A DNA stretch of 64,000 bases from Trogon surrucura (Eukaryota > Chordata > Aves > Trogoniformes > Trogonidae), in assembly GCA_020746105.1 (NCBI GenBank), contig CM036628.1, positions 6,520,001 to 6,584,000 on the forward strand. Reading direction: 5' to 3'. Shown here piece after piece: positions 25,373 through 37,670 of the stretch. The notes under the pieces were generated by a model. It was not told the DNA's origin and did not search any database. It saw nothing but the letters and a program-made list of their open reading frames with translations. The stretch's first letter is position 1, and every line of letters begins with the position of its first letter. The translations under genes were made by a program, and so were the position numbers.

Positions 25373-25405
25373 CTAAAAATAGTATTTTGTTGTTACTATT
25401 TTTAG
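25373..25405. repeat. Perfect inverted repeat (12-bp stem, 9-nt loop)
   Basis: ctaaaaatagta (25373-25384) and tactatttttag (25394-25405) are exact reverse complements around ttttgttgt. The stem is A/T-rich. Confidence 0.75.
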
Positions 25406-26042
25406 TGAGACTTTTGCACAACTCATCCTAATAAAGCTCTCGTTCAGCCATTTGTCTAGCTAAATTTGTAATGGAGGAACAATCTGCTTTGGGAGACGGT
25501 TCATCCCCGGAGGAAGTGGGTATTGTAGTCAGTCAATGAGATTGCCCCTACTTACACCACAGATAAATGTGTTGCTTTGTCCCGACGTTTCTGCTTTGCA
25601 ATAATTTCGCATTTCAAATTATAAACCTCTGAAAATTGCAGATTATAATGAATGTGCTGACACAACTTCAGCTGTTAGAGTAAATGGCATTGCTCTAATA
25701 ATGAAATAAAAAAATCCTACTTAATCCCATTCTTTCCCTAAAGTGGTGTTTTGCATTAGCTATGGATGAAAAGACAAACAAGTACATGTATATTCAATAA
25801 TAATGTCAGCTGGGTCAGAGAAGAATAGGAAGTAAAATGAATTCATAACACCTCTGGAGATAGCTTTCTGATACAGGTAGTTTTCTGTTTTGATTTGCCC
25901 TCATTGACAGCATTCATTGTAACTTTAACATATCCACCAAATTGGCCTTTATGAATAGCCACCCTGATCTTCATGACAAATCACTCTGTAATCTCCAGCC
26001 TGGGTGTTTCTGAGGTTAACAATTACCTAGAGCAGAAGAGAT

Positions 26043-26138
26043 CGTGTGCGTGTTTACAGGGAGCGCTCGCTCAAGAGGGTCTAATTTCACGTTCGAGCCG
26101 TGTTTGAGGGAGCTGTAGATACAGAGCTCTTCTGTCGC
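26043..26138. promoter_or_regulatory. CpG-bearing block, possible regulatory element
   Basis: Nine CpGs occur within 96 bp in an otherwise CpG-poor intron (for example gagcgctcgctc, acgttcgagccg and gtcgcgg). It lies between A/T-rich stretches rich in TAAT cores (25.6-25.8 kb), a composition common in conserved noncoding elements of developmental genes. No function is demonstrable from sequence alone. Confidence 0.3.
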
Positions 26139-29100
26139 GGAGCTTTGAAGCTGAAATGGGTTCCTTCTCCAGATACGATAGTGAAATAGTCACCTTGGAT
26201 TAAGGTTGCTGGCAATCTTAAAAAGCCCTTATTGGGCTTTGAGTGTGATCAGATGCTACTTGCTTATAAATGAGAGTTAATAGAAGCATTAAACAGCACA
26301 AGCTACCGTGACCCATGTCTTCAGAATATTAAGCACATTTTAAAATTGTGGAAGGACCATATAGTCCTGTGCTTGCTGTAAAATATTACCTCGTCTAACC
26401 AATATCCTCGGGGAGCAGGTTGTTTGAACTCTTCAGCATTCTACTTTCATTTGCACATACTGTGTGTTTTTAATTTATTCCCTCACTTCTCTGACTAGTG
26501 TATATTTATTGTTGATACCGTACTCAGTTTCTCTTTAATTATTCCATCTGCCAAGAGAGTGTGATGCATTTTTGAGACTCTGTGCTTTAGTTGTTTAACC
26601 TTTGAGTTTTGTAACTGAATGGGATGACATATTCTTCATTTAGCAGAACAGGCTAAGAAGAATTATGTACTCCAAGTGATAAGCTTGGAACTGCTAAAGA
26701 AATTCCAAAATCCAATTTTTTTCCTCTCTCTAGTCATCTAAACATCCGTTAGTCTCTTGAAGAGAGCTCATAAATCCTACAAATTTAGTTTATCTGAAAC
26801 CAACTCTAACAGTTGTCCTTCCTACTAATCATGTTTTATATCCATTTTATATTTTTCAATATTCAATAAACATGTCTTGTGCTTACTGTACTTGTTAGAA
26901 AGTGTCTGCAGCATAGGGTGTATGAGGACAGTTATTAATCAGCCATGTTAGATAGCTGTTTGGTTAGTTTAGTAAGTGTATTCATTTATCTTTTTTATGT
27001 TTTCTTCTTTGTTCTTTCCATTTATCCAGTACAGAATTTCCTTTGTCCTCTTTGGTTTATTTCTACCAGGATATGTTAAAAAGGAATTTGACATGTAACA
27101 AATGAAGAAAATCCTGATAGCTGGAAAGAAAAAAACACACCACCCTTTGGGCTTCGTTCACGCAAAGATCCTTTGCATTATGTCCTCTTAGATCTGCATT
27201 AAAAAATAATAGCAGAGTGCATTATCTAGCAGTGCTGCTTTAAAGCAGGGGATAATTTACACACTAAAGTGAGATATAAGTTTAAAAGTAGGAGTGTAGG
27301 GTGGAATTAGAGTTAAGAGTCAGAATGATGTAGTCCCGTATGAAGATGGTCTCGGTTTCCTGGGGGGATTGTCCTGCTGGTGTGGGATGAGACTCGCAGG
27401 GAACAGGCAGGGACTGGGGATAGGTGAAGGCGCAGTGATGCCCTGAGAATGGCACAGCGAGGAATGGCACTGGGGAGGCTGAGCCCAGGAAGAAGGAAGG
27501 GATGGAGGAAAGGTGTTTTAAGATTTGGGCTTACTTGTCATTCTTCTATTCTGATTTGATTGGTAATAAGTTAATTTGCCAAGTCTGTCTGTCCTTATCT
27601 CAACCCACGAGCCTTTCGTCACGTTTTCACTCCCCCGTCGACCAGAGGAGGGGAGCGGTAGAGCTGCTTGGTGGGCACCTGGCGTCCAGCCAAGGTCAAC
27701 TCGCCACAAATTCTTACTTTTAGAAGATTCTTTATCCCTGCTACAGTCTTACTTTTATGGGTTCACATATTACAGGGAGGCATCTGCCATTTATCAAGAT
27801 GTTAATGACTAGTAGTTATGTGTCCAGATACTGTGTAACCACTGAGCTGCCCGACAACAGAGGTCACCGAAAGACAGATGACTTACAAACCCATTTAAAG
27901 ATCTCCTTGCACTTTCTCTTTTTAAGAGCACCGTCAGGGATTTGAACCTTCTGATATTTCCACGTTGGGATTATTGTCCTCTCTTTAAAATTCCTTATAT
28001 CACAAGGCTTCCATGATTTACTGGCAGTCTTCAAACACCAACCAAAAAAACCTCCTAAGAGAACTTCCATTGATTGCTGCAGTTATTTAAAGGCTAACAG
28101 TAAAAAAATCATAGACTTCAGTCTCCATCAAGGCGGAAGGGAAACAGTAATCGCAATTTGTGAGCCTCCTGCCATGGGTAAAGAAGCTCAGGCTGAGAGA
28201 AAGGAAGCTCAACAATTTTAGTGGCTCTCACGGTGGATCTGGGTGAGATGTGCTGGTTCACTCATACGTCATCCTCTGGTAAGAGAATTTGTCAGGATGA
28301 AAAGATGAGTGTGAGGTAGAAGAGTGCCCAGAGGAATATCAACTCTGAGGAGCACCACCAGATAAAAACATAAATACATGGGAAGCTGTATGGGACTGTA
28401 TTTGGTGGCTGCTAGTCATTTCTCTTTAGATAGACCTCAAAAGAAGAAAAGTTTTCTGCAAAGATGCAACAGCAAATAATATGGTTTCTTACCCCATGTA
28501 TTTTGACATACCCAAGTCTTGGATTAAAAAAAAGAACAACCAAAACCAGAATGAATGTTAATATAGTATTATGCATTATTCAACTCTTTTTTTTACCAAC
28601 AGAAAGGAAGGAGGCATTGGGACAATCAGATCTTTTAGGAGTTTCCTTCTCCTTTAACCAAGGGCAGGGAGCAGTCATGTGAGGCTTCTCTGTATTAAAA
28701 ATAAAAATAAAATTAAAAAAGGGGATGTAAGTTAGCAGATTCCTGGCTTGGAAAATGTTTACTTTGCATTGAGATACTAACAACTGTGAGGTCCCATCAA
28801 ACCTCGGACAAGCTCCTTTTCTTCTTGCTATTCTTTGCTCTGCATTTTCAGTTTGATAAGGTGGGGGATTGGTACCAGCCTCATAAAAGATCAGTGATGC
28901 CCTTGATCAAGAATGAAACACGGAGTAATTTTTCTCAGTTTTTAACTGTCTTGGGGGTGAATTTCCCTTCCACCTTCAGATTTAGAAATACACACAGGTG
29001 TACATGAACTGATCGCCATGAGAGAACGTACGAACTAAAAGAGGATGTGAAAGAAGAGCTGGCTGCTGTGCTTCATGGTGGATGAGTCTGAAAGTCATGT

Positions 29101-29293
29101 GTTCTTACCTGGCATCACACAGAAGGACTAGTGCATATGTACCTGGGGTATTCATCGGTTTACTTATTGACAGATCTGATTTTGCTGTTGTTGAATTGAA
29201 AGGGAGTTTTTCCTCTGACTTTGCTGAAGGGTAGATTCAGTATATAAAGTTAATTCATTAAATGTAAAGCTTTTACTTTCTCTCTTTTTTCAG

Positions 29294-29345
29294 AATGCTT
29301 GAGGATGATCTGAAGCTCAGCAGTGATGAAGATGACAATGAACAG
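29294..29345 (+). CDS. AFF2: AFF2 internal coding exon, acidic/serine motif (52 nt)
   Basis: Internal exon of an AF4/FMR2-family gene, best assigned to AFF2. AFF proteins are nuclear scaffolds that join P-TEFb, ELL and AF9/ENL in super elongation complexes. The first base completes a split codon, and the next 17 codons read MLEDDLKLSSDEDDNEQ. This acidic, serine-containing block is near-diagnostic of the family. DEDD fits AFF2; from memory AFF3 has DEEE, and AFF1 and AFF4 diverge more. The exon follows a strong pyrimidine tract ending ctcttttttcag and is followed by the donor gtaagt at 29346. It starts after two bases of a codon (phase 2) and ends on a codon boundary. In-frame readthrough past the donor meets TAG within 12 codons. 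The neighbouring upstream exon is outside the window or unrecognised. AFF3 is the main alternative. Family assignment is firm; the paralogue call rests partly on the next exon. Confidence 0.86.
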
Positions 29346-29487
29346 GTAAGTGCATCTGGTATAAGTGCATAGACCACACAGTCCGACAAAGTTGTGTCGT
29401 TGTTTGAATGTGGTTGTATGTTGGTTTACTATATTTGCATCAAAAGCATTTTGGGGTGCTGCAGAATCCATTGGCTTAAATATTGCT

Positions 29488-29493
29488 TGCATG
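29488..29493 (+). promoter_or_regulatory. UGCAUG splicing-enhancer motif (Rbfox type)
   Basis: TGCATG lies 143 nt past the donor of the 52-nt exon, in the window where Rbfox proteins typically enhance inclusion of the upstream exon in neurons and muscle. A single copy is present, and other GCAT-containing strings nearby do not fit the hexamer. Confidence 0.3.
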
Positions 29494-30158
29494 TAGAACC
29501 TCTGTGGAAGGAAACTTATTCTTAAATAGGAATGCATTTTGTAAGTTTTGCTGAATTAACATTGTGAAGTGGATTAAACTAAAGCGAAACATGACTTACT
29601 AGTGTTGGAATAAGAGGCCACATACAACGTCACCCAGGAATAGCTGGAATGCTCTGGGTTTCTACCTTCCCTGTACCAAACTAACTGTGGAAGAGCTTCC
29701 ACTTGTTTCACAGTCTCTTTCTTAAATTGATGACTTTTTTGGAAGTGAGTGTAAAATGACCATATCAGACCACCAACACAACTGCAGAGTTGGTTTGCGC
29801 TTTGCAGTTCGTTTGTATATTTGCGTCTGAGAAGACTGGGCCTGTAAATTTGGTCCAACCAGTGAGTAAAGGACTGGGAGTCTGTAGTCAGTAATCCAGT
29901 GATTCACATTCGTGAGAGGGAAAATCCTGAGAGTGTAACTGTAAATCAATACTGAAAGTCTCTCAGCTTACTTGGGACCTTAATGAAGAATCATTTTCAG
30001 AAAACTGTCTCATGTCATTCTCTATCCTTCCCACTTTATAAATATTTATGAGTAATGCTGGGAAATGAAGCTAGTGAAATTCATATTCTCAACATTCTTA
30101 TCAGAAGAAAAAAAGACTTTGGGTTAAATTCGTTCTTCATGTTACTTTATATTTGCAG

Positions 30159-30194
30159 CAGACTCAGATACTTAAACGTGCAATAGAGAGGAAG
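30159..30194 (+). other. Possible 36-nt cassette microexon (unproven)
   Basis: Bounded by tatatttgcag upstream and gtaatg downstream, in phase 0 like the surrounding intron. If spliced it would add QTQILKRAIERK between the two AFF2 exon products without shifting frame or adding a stop. The acceptor is a tandem cagcag, so a 33-nt form is also possible. The peptide does not match the mammalian AFF2 insert I remember, and such short candidates arise by chance in 15 kb. Confidence 0.18.
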
Positions 30195-33100
30195 GTAATG
30201 CTGTAATTCAGTATAAGATCATCGCTTCAGTCTGGGAAATATTAATTATAACTCCATTTTTCATTCTTATTTATTTTTAAACCACCTAAATGTTCTCCTT
30301 CAGCCTACCTTATTTGTCCTTTAGGATCATGGCAGGAGAGATTTACCTTCTGGTGTCAGTTGACCCTTTAGTCATACACGTCAGTGGTTTTTAGCACTGA
30401 ATTAAAAAGAGTTGCACTCTCATCTGAAGCCAAAGGATCAGAAAGCCTGTACAATGCGCCGTTGTACAAATATGGTGCCTTGGGAAACCAGCAGGTTTCG
30501 TGGTCTATTGGAAACTTGCCCAAATAGTCCTGTAAAATGACATTGTGATACTGCGATACAGAAATTGAAATATGTTATCAGGTAGGAATTACTTTTGTTT
30601 TCCTGTGATAGTAGTCTTCTAGTGACTTAAGTAGATTTATACCAAATTTAGTCAGTTTACACTCTGTGATATTAATTCCAAGCAGGTACATCCACACAGC
30701 ACAATGAGGTATTGGTAACTCTCAAAACATCAGCGCTGTCGTGCGGGACATGCGTGCCGCTTACCCAAAGGCAGCATCGTGCGTGCGAGCAGTGTCGTGT
30801 TGCTCCCAGTTCGGGGGCTGCAGCCTGAGTCCGTATGTGCTGGTGATGTGCCCGAGCTGTAGGAAACCTCGAACTGCAGCAGAACTCCATGAGGCTTTCC
30901 AGTAATACCATTGGCAGCATAAGCTGCAGGCAAACAAGGGAGCACAATAAGAACCCTTCATGTAATTTCTGAAAATTTTATAGTACATAGGAAATGTTTT
31001 TCCTTTTGGCAATGAGAGCTTCATCTCAGTTGAAGTGATAGGAGTTTATTCAAATCTCCTAAGCTCTCCCAAATATCTTCTTAAGAAACAGATTGTGGTC
31101 TGTGTCTTTAGGGATTCCAGACATGAACGCCTCCAATCACATAAAAAACGAACTGTCTGGACAAGAAACACGCTGAGCGTATTTTGTAAATGCCCTGCAC
31201 TTCAAGGGAAACCTTCACCTTTCCTATGTTACCCCACGTGTGTGGTTACCTCTCTTTTATTTGTTTTACAAATAGAAGTGTAGACAAAGTTATACAAATT
31301 ATAAGAAAGAATCCTGCAGCTTTTTCGGTTTTCTGAATTAGTGACTCTGTGTGTGTCCTTTAGATTTTTGTCACAGCCCACATCCTGGACTAAGGCCTTG
31401 CAAAGCTGAGCAACGTGGCGCTGCTGCATCACTCGTGCGTTACATTGCCGGTGCCTTCACACTTTAGCAGCTTCTGCTATATCTCTTTAAAGAGAGGGGC
31501 TTGGGAACGGAAAGAAGGGTTGATCTGGCCCACTGGTCAGACACATGAACATCAACAAAGTAACTGCAATGTCTTTGGACTACAAAATATTTTTTCCAAA
31601 AAACGTGTAATATATTCACTCATGAAGGACGAATCAAGGCAATTGCAATGTTTTGTGTTCAGCTGCAGAGCCAAGGTTAGAAAAATTTAACATAAAGATT
31701 TTGTAGTCAAATGCCCATTGTAGTTCAGCTGTACAGACGTGCATTCTGACAGCAAGAGAAAAGATTAAAACACTTAGCTCAAAACCAATCTAACAGTTTA
31801 TGCAACATTTCTGTGAAGGAAATGGAATCATTGTCTTTATTTTGTTTTTGTTATAGGCTTGCAGCCCATGGGAAACATGAGCTAGCAATTACTCATTTTC
31901 ATTAATAAAAACACAATATGTAAAAGTCAGGTTTGTTATCTTTATCTCTACTTGTATTTCAAGGAAATTGAAGTTTTTTGAGAACAGTGGTTGGTAGGGA
32001 GCCCTCTTGCATTTGCCCTTTGAGAATTGCTTGGAACCCTTCAGTCTGTGCATGGCATGGGTGGTAGTGACACTGATCCATAAACACACCTTGATTAATG
32101 AATATCAATAGTATGTGGGGAGAGTTTGATCTATCAGCCTGTCTTCTGAGACTACCAGTAGTCCATTTGTCATGGTGGAAGACTGTTGCGAGCTTGTGTG
32201 CAAGAAACAAAGCTCCTCTGTCTTACTCTCTCACTCCTATGAATGAGCACACTTATTCAGATCTGTACTGCATTTATTTAAGGGGTCCATGGACCTCATG
32301 GCCTTTCAGGTGTTAAACATCTTTTTCTCCCCACTGCTGAGGAGAAACCAAACACATGTGATAGCTCCAGTCAATCATATAATTAAGAAATTGAGCCTGA
32401 TTTCTAGATAGGATGAGAACTACAGGTTGAAGTCAGTAGAGGGTATTTATTCTACAGATAGTATTAGCAAGGCTGTTACTGTATGTGCTGCTCACTTTTA
32501 GCATTCACTTTTCAAACAGGATTTTCCGTAACTGGAAATGGTTCCTAAGAGTTACAAACATGATCTTTACTATGAGTGTTAGGTCTTGTTTCATTAAGGC
32601 ACACATGATGATGGCCTAGCAACGTATCGCCAAGAAAAAGATTCCTGTAAGGAGGCTATACGCTTTAATTTCACCTCAGAGGGCTTAGCAGGCTTCAGCA
32701 AGTGAGAGCTGAGTGGAAGTCCAACTACTAGAGCCAAACTGCTGCAAATTACATGGAAACATTGTGGTTTCCCTCTTCTGTTAGACTTCTGGCAGTTGTG
32801 GGCTTGATGCAGAGGTTGTCAAGTGAATTCCTTTGACATGCAGGAGGTCCAACATTCATTGCAGGTGCCTTCAGACTTCAGATCTGTAAAGCTTTGGACC
32901 ATATAGATCGTGGTCTGTGATTGCAATAGAGCATGAGGCAAGTTACAAGTTACTCCACACCAGCTGCAAACTCCCATCATCACTTTTGGGGCCTCTTTGG
33001 TGACCACAGTCACCACCTACATCTAACACATGTAAACACACCCCGCGGTATCTCCAGTGTAGACACTTTGGGGCTGACCATATGACACATGCTTTGTCCC

Positions 33101-36076
33101 ATAGACAAAATGCTGATTCTTAATGTCTGGTTGTGGCTGATTTGGGATTAGAGACACACAGAAAACGATGGGTTAGATCTGGAATCAATTTTCATTTACA
33201 GCTGAGAAGCAGTTATTGATGCTGTGCTCACAGTTCAATAAAAGATCTAAAGATATAGACCTTGTGTTTCTCTTTCAATATAAGCAGCATAATCAGTGTC
33301 AAATGTTTTTACAAAGAAAATTGTATTGACAGTTTTATTAAAATTGCTGTCTTTAAAGTTTTAAGTTATCCACAATTTGACCTACTTGAATGGTTTTTAA
33401 TATGCACACTGACCAAGCCAATAGATTTTTATGTCACATATTTATAAGACCAGGTACACATCTGTTTAATGTATTATTTGAGAGATATTGTTGCATTTAA
33501 GCGTTACCTCGATCGTAAACTCGTGTAGTACTGTCACTGAAAAGAATGTTGGCGTAAGCATCAGTATTGCATTCACAAGTCCCACTGCACCGTATTTTTA
33601 ATCTGGCTATGAGAGATACAGTCAAGGCAGATGACAGACATGTTATTAGCAAAACCATTAGATGACAAGGCATTTCAGAGATGCAAATGTTAACACTCTT
33701 CTATGTGGAAGGACAGAGCTTTTAGATGGCTTTATTACTCTGTTGAAAAAACAGATCAGAAATTCGGAAGAGTAGTGAAGATTTTTAATTAGTAGCTCGG
33801 TTCAGCTAAAAGAGCTTAGATAAAACACAGGTTTAGTATTTTTGTTCTTTAAAGCCCCTCTGTATAATTCAAATTAGCTTTGAGCTCAAAGGCATCCAAA
33901 TGAGTTGTGCCTGGATACAGTATTTTAAGTAGCTGTAGTGTACCCAATTTTCTTCAACCAGCTCCTCTTTGTTCTTCTGCCTAAGGAATAGTCCTGTTAA
34001 CCTTTGAAATGGGTACTTAATTTAAAGCACATTGCTAGCGTTCTGTGTGATTTTGAACCAAAGAAACTTTGATACTAGTTACAGACCTGCTACATTTTCA
34101 GTATTTTATGTATATAGTGGTTTTGGCAGAACAAATCAATAAGATGTTTTTCTTTTCTATTTGATTTTTTTTTTCCTCCTTCCCTTTATGATTGCCACTT
34201 TATTGCAGCTTCTCTGATAACCATATAAACACAAGACATGCATATAATCCATGGCTCTGCTCTGTCGTTTGTATTTTATACAAACATAATTATTTTTTGC
34301 TAGGTTAGTATTAGGTAATTATATACAAAATGTTTGGTTATGTAGCTGAGTCTGAAAAGGTGATCAGCCATAGGCCTAGCTTTGAATTCTTATAATGCAT
34401 ACTGAGCTTTCAAAGCCTTTACTCAAATTTTTTAAAGTTTTATTAAATTCTAACATGCAGTATATCTTCATCGCATCATGTAAACACTTTTTTTTATAGC
34501 AGAACAGCGATCACTTTCCTTGTAACATTAGATATCCTTTCCTATTGTAATTTCCCCCATTTTTTTAGCTGGATCCTGACCAAGCTGTTTGCCTCCCCAA
34601 GGGTTCTCTACATTTCCATTTACTTTGTTATCAGCAGAAAGGCTGAAGAACAGCTCTTCAGTAATGACATCAATACTGCACACACAGTGAGAGAGGTCAT
34701 CTTGTCAAAGCTATAGAAAAATCAGATGGATTAGGTTGGAACTAGGTGCAAAATAACTTTGATAGAGTCTTTTAATGTAAACAGTTTATCTGTCAATGGG
34801 TTCCACTGAAATCTCAGAGCGATGCAGTATCAGTTGTAGCAACAGTAGCTTGTGTTTTGATAAAGAACCTACATTGGTTTAGGTCTTAGTGTTTAAGGTC
34901 TGCAGTTACATTTTATAATTGTAGGGAAATGCTTTTGTTAAGCCATTAATGAAAACAGAAGCTGTTAGGATAATACAGTCATTCTCCAACCTTGTCAGTC
35001 TATAACCATGAAAAACCCTTTCATGAAGATAGGTCTCTTCTTGCTACCTCAGTCTGTCTGAATTGATATTCAGATTATTCTATTCTGCACAACACTAGTT
35101 GAAGCAACTATATATCAACTGTGTAAAATGAATACTCCAGCTTCCATTAGACAAATCTTTGGTTGTAAGAGATTTGATGGCTGACATGTCTAAGGTCATA
35201 ATTTACATGGTAATGATGTAGGTTCATCTTATGTATTTGTTTATTATCAGCAGAAGCATTCAGTAACCACTTTGAGATCAGGGCTGAGTTTGCTGCAGTT
35301 ACAAGTGAAAAACATGGCACACCACTGAAATACATGGTGTTGTCAAAAACGTTGAACTCATTCAAGTTCGCAGAATCTCATGTAATTGTTTCCACACATG
35401 TTGGTATTGTGGAGGTCATCCACCAGTGAGGAAGGGGGTTAATACAACCCTCAGGAGAAATGGTTGCTGTACAGTGCACGGTACCACAGAGCAGCAACTC
35501 TGCGTTTGCCCCTTGGTTGCATGGTTGCAGCCGGGCTCTTGCCCAGGTTCTGGGAACACCTCAGGAGCTGGAGGAGCCCCATCCCTCCCATTGACCTGCC
35601 TTTTCCATGGATTGCCTGGTATGCACTAACTCAAAACCCCTAGGCTGCAATAGAGAAAATAATACAGGGGAAGAAAATACTACGCAGGCAGTCCTAACAA
35701 AGAGGCAAAGAAATGCCTTAGTTGAAAAGATGGATAAATACAGCTGCAAGAAGTCCTCTCCTCACTTCCCCACGAGTAAGCAGGCCCTTCGTAGCCCCTT
35801 GGCACTCTCTCAAACAGGTGCTTCTCCTGGGTTTAGTTTTTCATGCCACCAGGCACAAGCAGCCAGGCTTTCTCAACCATACCATAAAACATCATTCATC
35901 TGAAGGAGAAGCTTTAAAAAGACCTGATGGCTCCGTCACTAATTAAATAGAGGTGGAAAGGCCAGTTGTTCCTCAGTACAGCCATAAGGACCAGCCACTG
36001 GAGGCCTGCCAGCCTTTTTCGGGTGTGAAGGAGGAGGGAGATGCAGTTTTCAGTCCCCAGGACAGGTCATATTCTC

Positions 36077-36116
36077 TGTGTGTGTGTGCGTGCTTGTGCA
36101 CGGATTTTTTTTTTTT
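36077..36116 (+). repeat. (TG)n run followed by T12
   Basis: A short TG repeat at 36077-36088 and twelve T at 36105-36116. Confidence 0.85.
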
Positions 36117-37121
36117 GCAAAGGACTCTTTATTATAAGCATGGAGGGAAAATATATTTCCCCGGGGCCTCTTGCTATGTGTGCCACTTATGCAAAAGCCC
36201 TGTATTGTTTTGGCAGCAGGTGAGATAATTGATTGACACTAGCATTGTTGTTGTTAAGAGAAAAGGCAGACTTGGCCATGCTGTCCTATAAAAATAAATC
36301 TGAAGTCTGTGATATCTGCAGGCCATCTCAGGGCTCAACACTCACTAATCCGACCACATAGGAAACATTTATCTCCCTTTCCTCCTCAAAAGGAGAGTGT
36401 GATTTTTATCATGAATGCCTAGCGAAGCATTTTGGTAAAGAAAGTGTCTGGCTTTCTTATGCTGACCATCTGCAGTGTCGCTCTTTTGTATAAGCCCAAG
36501 CACTGTCTGTGAACTTCCAAGTCTAAATTCTTGGGAGTACACCAGTAGAGGATAGTGTTAGTGCTGGCTTTGAGACTGGAGGGGTTGCAAAAGTCTGAAG
36601 GAGGGACTCGTAGGTGGCCAGAACAAGCGTAAAGTAGGTGATGAAAAGGGCACGATAAATCCAGTAATTAGCTTCTGTCAGATGGAATAAGGGGAGAAGA
36701 AGTGAAAGTTGATCTCCCCTGGAGGTATTCCAGAAGGAGAACAGTAATGAGAACTAAACACCTTAATTTTTCTTATGATGAATTCATCTGCCACAGCAAG
36801 GTTTGCTGGGGTTGGAGGTGCTCCATTCTGTGCCGACAGGATGAATCTTCCCAGAACGTACCTTCTGCCTGCTCCTAGGGACAGGTCAGGACCACAGTGT
36901 GACAGTGCAGTTGATTTGGGCAGGGGGGTCTCTCAGAGAGCGTGTCTACTTTACAAAATTACGAATTTCATGGCAATACTGTTAAGTAAGTATAATTTTG
37001 GGAGCTGTGCAATTTAGTAATTGGCTGAGTTGTCCGAACGAGGTACTAAACCAGACCAAGGTCAGCAAAGGTTTATTTCATGCCTGTTTACCTCTGTTAC
37101 CTCTGCTACCTGTTTGTAATA

Positions 37122-37157
37122 GATTTAACATTCAGTATGGATGTAACATTCAGTATA
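37122..37157 (+). repeat. Tandem duplication, 2 x 18 bp
   Basis: gatttaacattcagtatg is followed directly by gatgtaacattcagtata; 16 of 18 positions agree. Confidence 0.8.
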
Positions 37158-37589
37158 AATTAAAATCCTTAAAGTCTTTACTCTTGCACAGGAAATGAAT
37201 GGGCAGCATGAACAGTAGCAACATCAATTCACATCTTCCCAGCACTGCCACTGCCGGCACTCTTTGCCCTTTTGCTTCTCAAGTCTAGAGAACTATTCAT
37301 TGATTTAGAGTAGGGAAGAGACTAAGGATAGGTTGGACTCCCGAAGGAATGGGATAAAGGCATTTGCCGCAAAGGAAAATCTAAAGGCGCAAACTGCAGA
37401 TGAGCGGGGGTACAAGGGGCTGTTGCCGAGATGCCTGCCTATCCTCCTTTCCAATTTGATACAGTAAGTTATAACTCACCCGAATGTCATGAAAGTAAGT
37501 ACCAGACATTGCACACTAAAAATACACGTCGTTGTATGATCTCAAAATATTGGCACTGTTCAGGTTAGATTTTAGGGGTGGAGATACAA

Positions 37590-37670
37590 GGAATTACTCT
37601 TCTGTTAGAACTGGGAAACTGAGGAATAGAGAGGTTGTAGAGACTGCAGCTGTACAGCGCAATCACAGGA
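37590..37670 (-). mobile_element. Possible MIR-like SINE fragment
   Basis: The + strand has tctgttagaactgggaaact followed by gaggaatagagaggttg, close to the reverse complement of the MIR segment usually written as gggaaactgaggcacagagaggtt. The match is limited to about 40 bp and flanking similarity is weak, so chance is not excluded. Confidence 0.4.

Larger units (their letters stand above)
1..29293 (+). other. AFF2: Intron upstream of the 52-nt AFF2 exon (partial, >29 kb)
   Basis: Inferred intron on the + strand, truncated by the window start. No upstream AFF exon was recognised; in particular the segment with the conserved WPPPLTAIHTP motif and the large N-terminal exon are absent. Open frames here are short, lie on both strands and overlap repeats or GC-rich blocks, as expected by chance. 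Repeats seen are one CR1 (6.77-7.31 kb), one MIR-like SINE (9.41-9.60 kb), short GACA/AATA and homopolymer runs, and an 80-bp tandem duplication at 18.55 kb. The remaining sequence is unique-looking, A/T-rich DNA in which I see no gene. Small regulatory-looking structures are listed separately. Confidence 0.7.

Noticed and set aside
26222-26240. aaagccc/gggcttt hairpin resembling a bacterial terminator
   Set aside because: Seven-bp stems like this are expected by chance in 64 kb, and the genome is vertebrate.
28160-28245. Possible MIR fragment (aagaagctcaggctgagaga)
   Set aside because: Only about 25 bp resemble the MIR pattern and the ordered landmarks on either side are missing.
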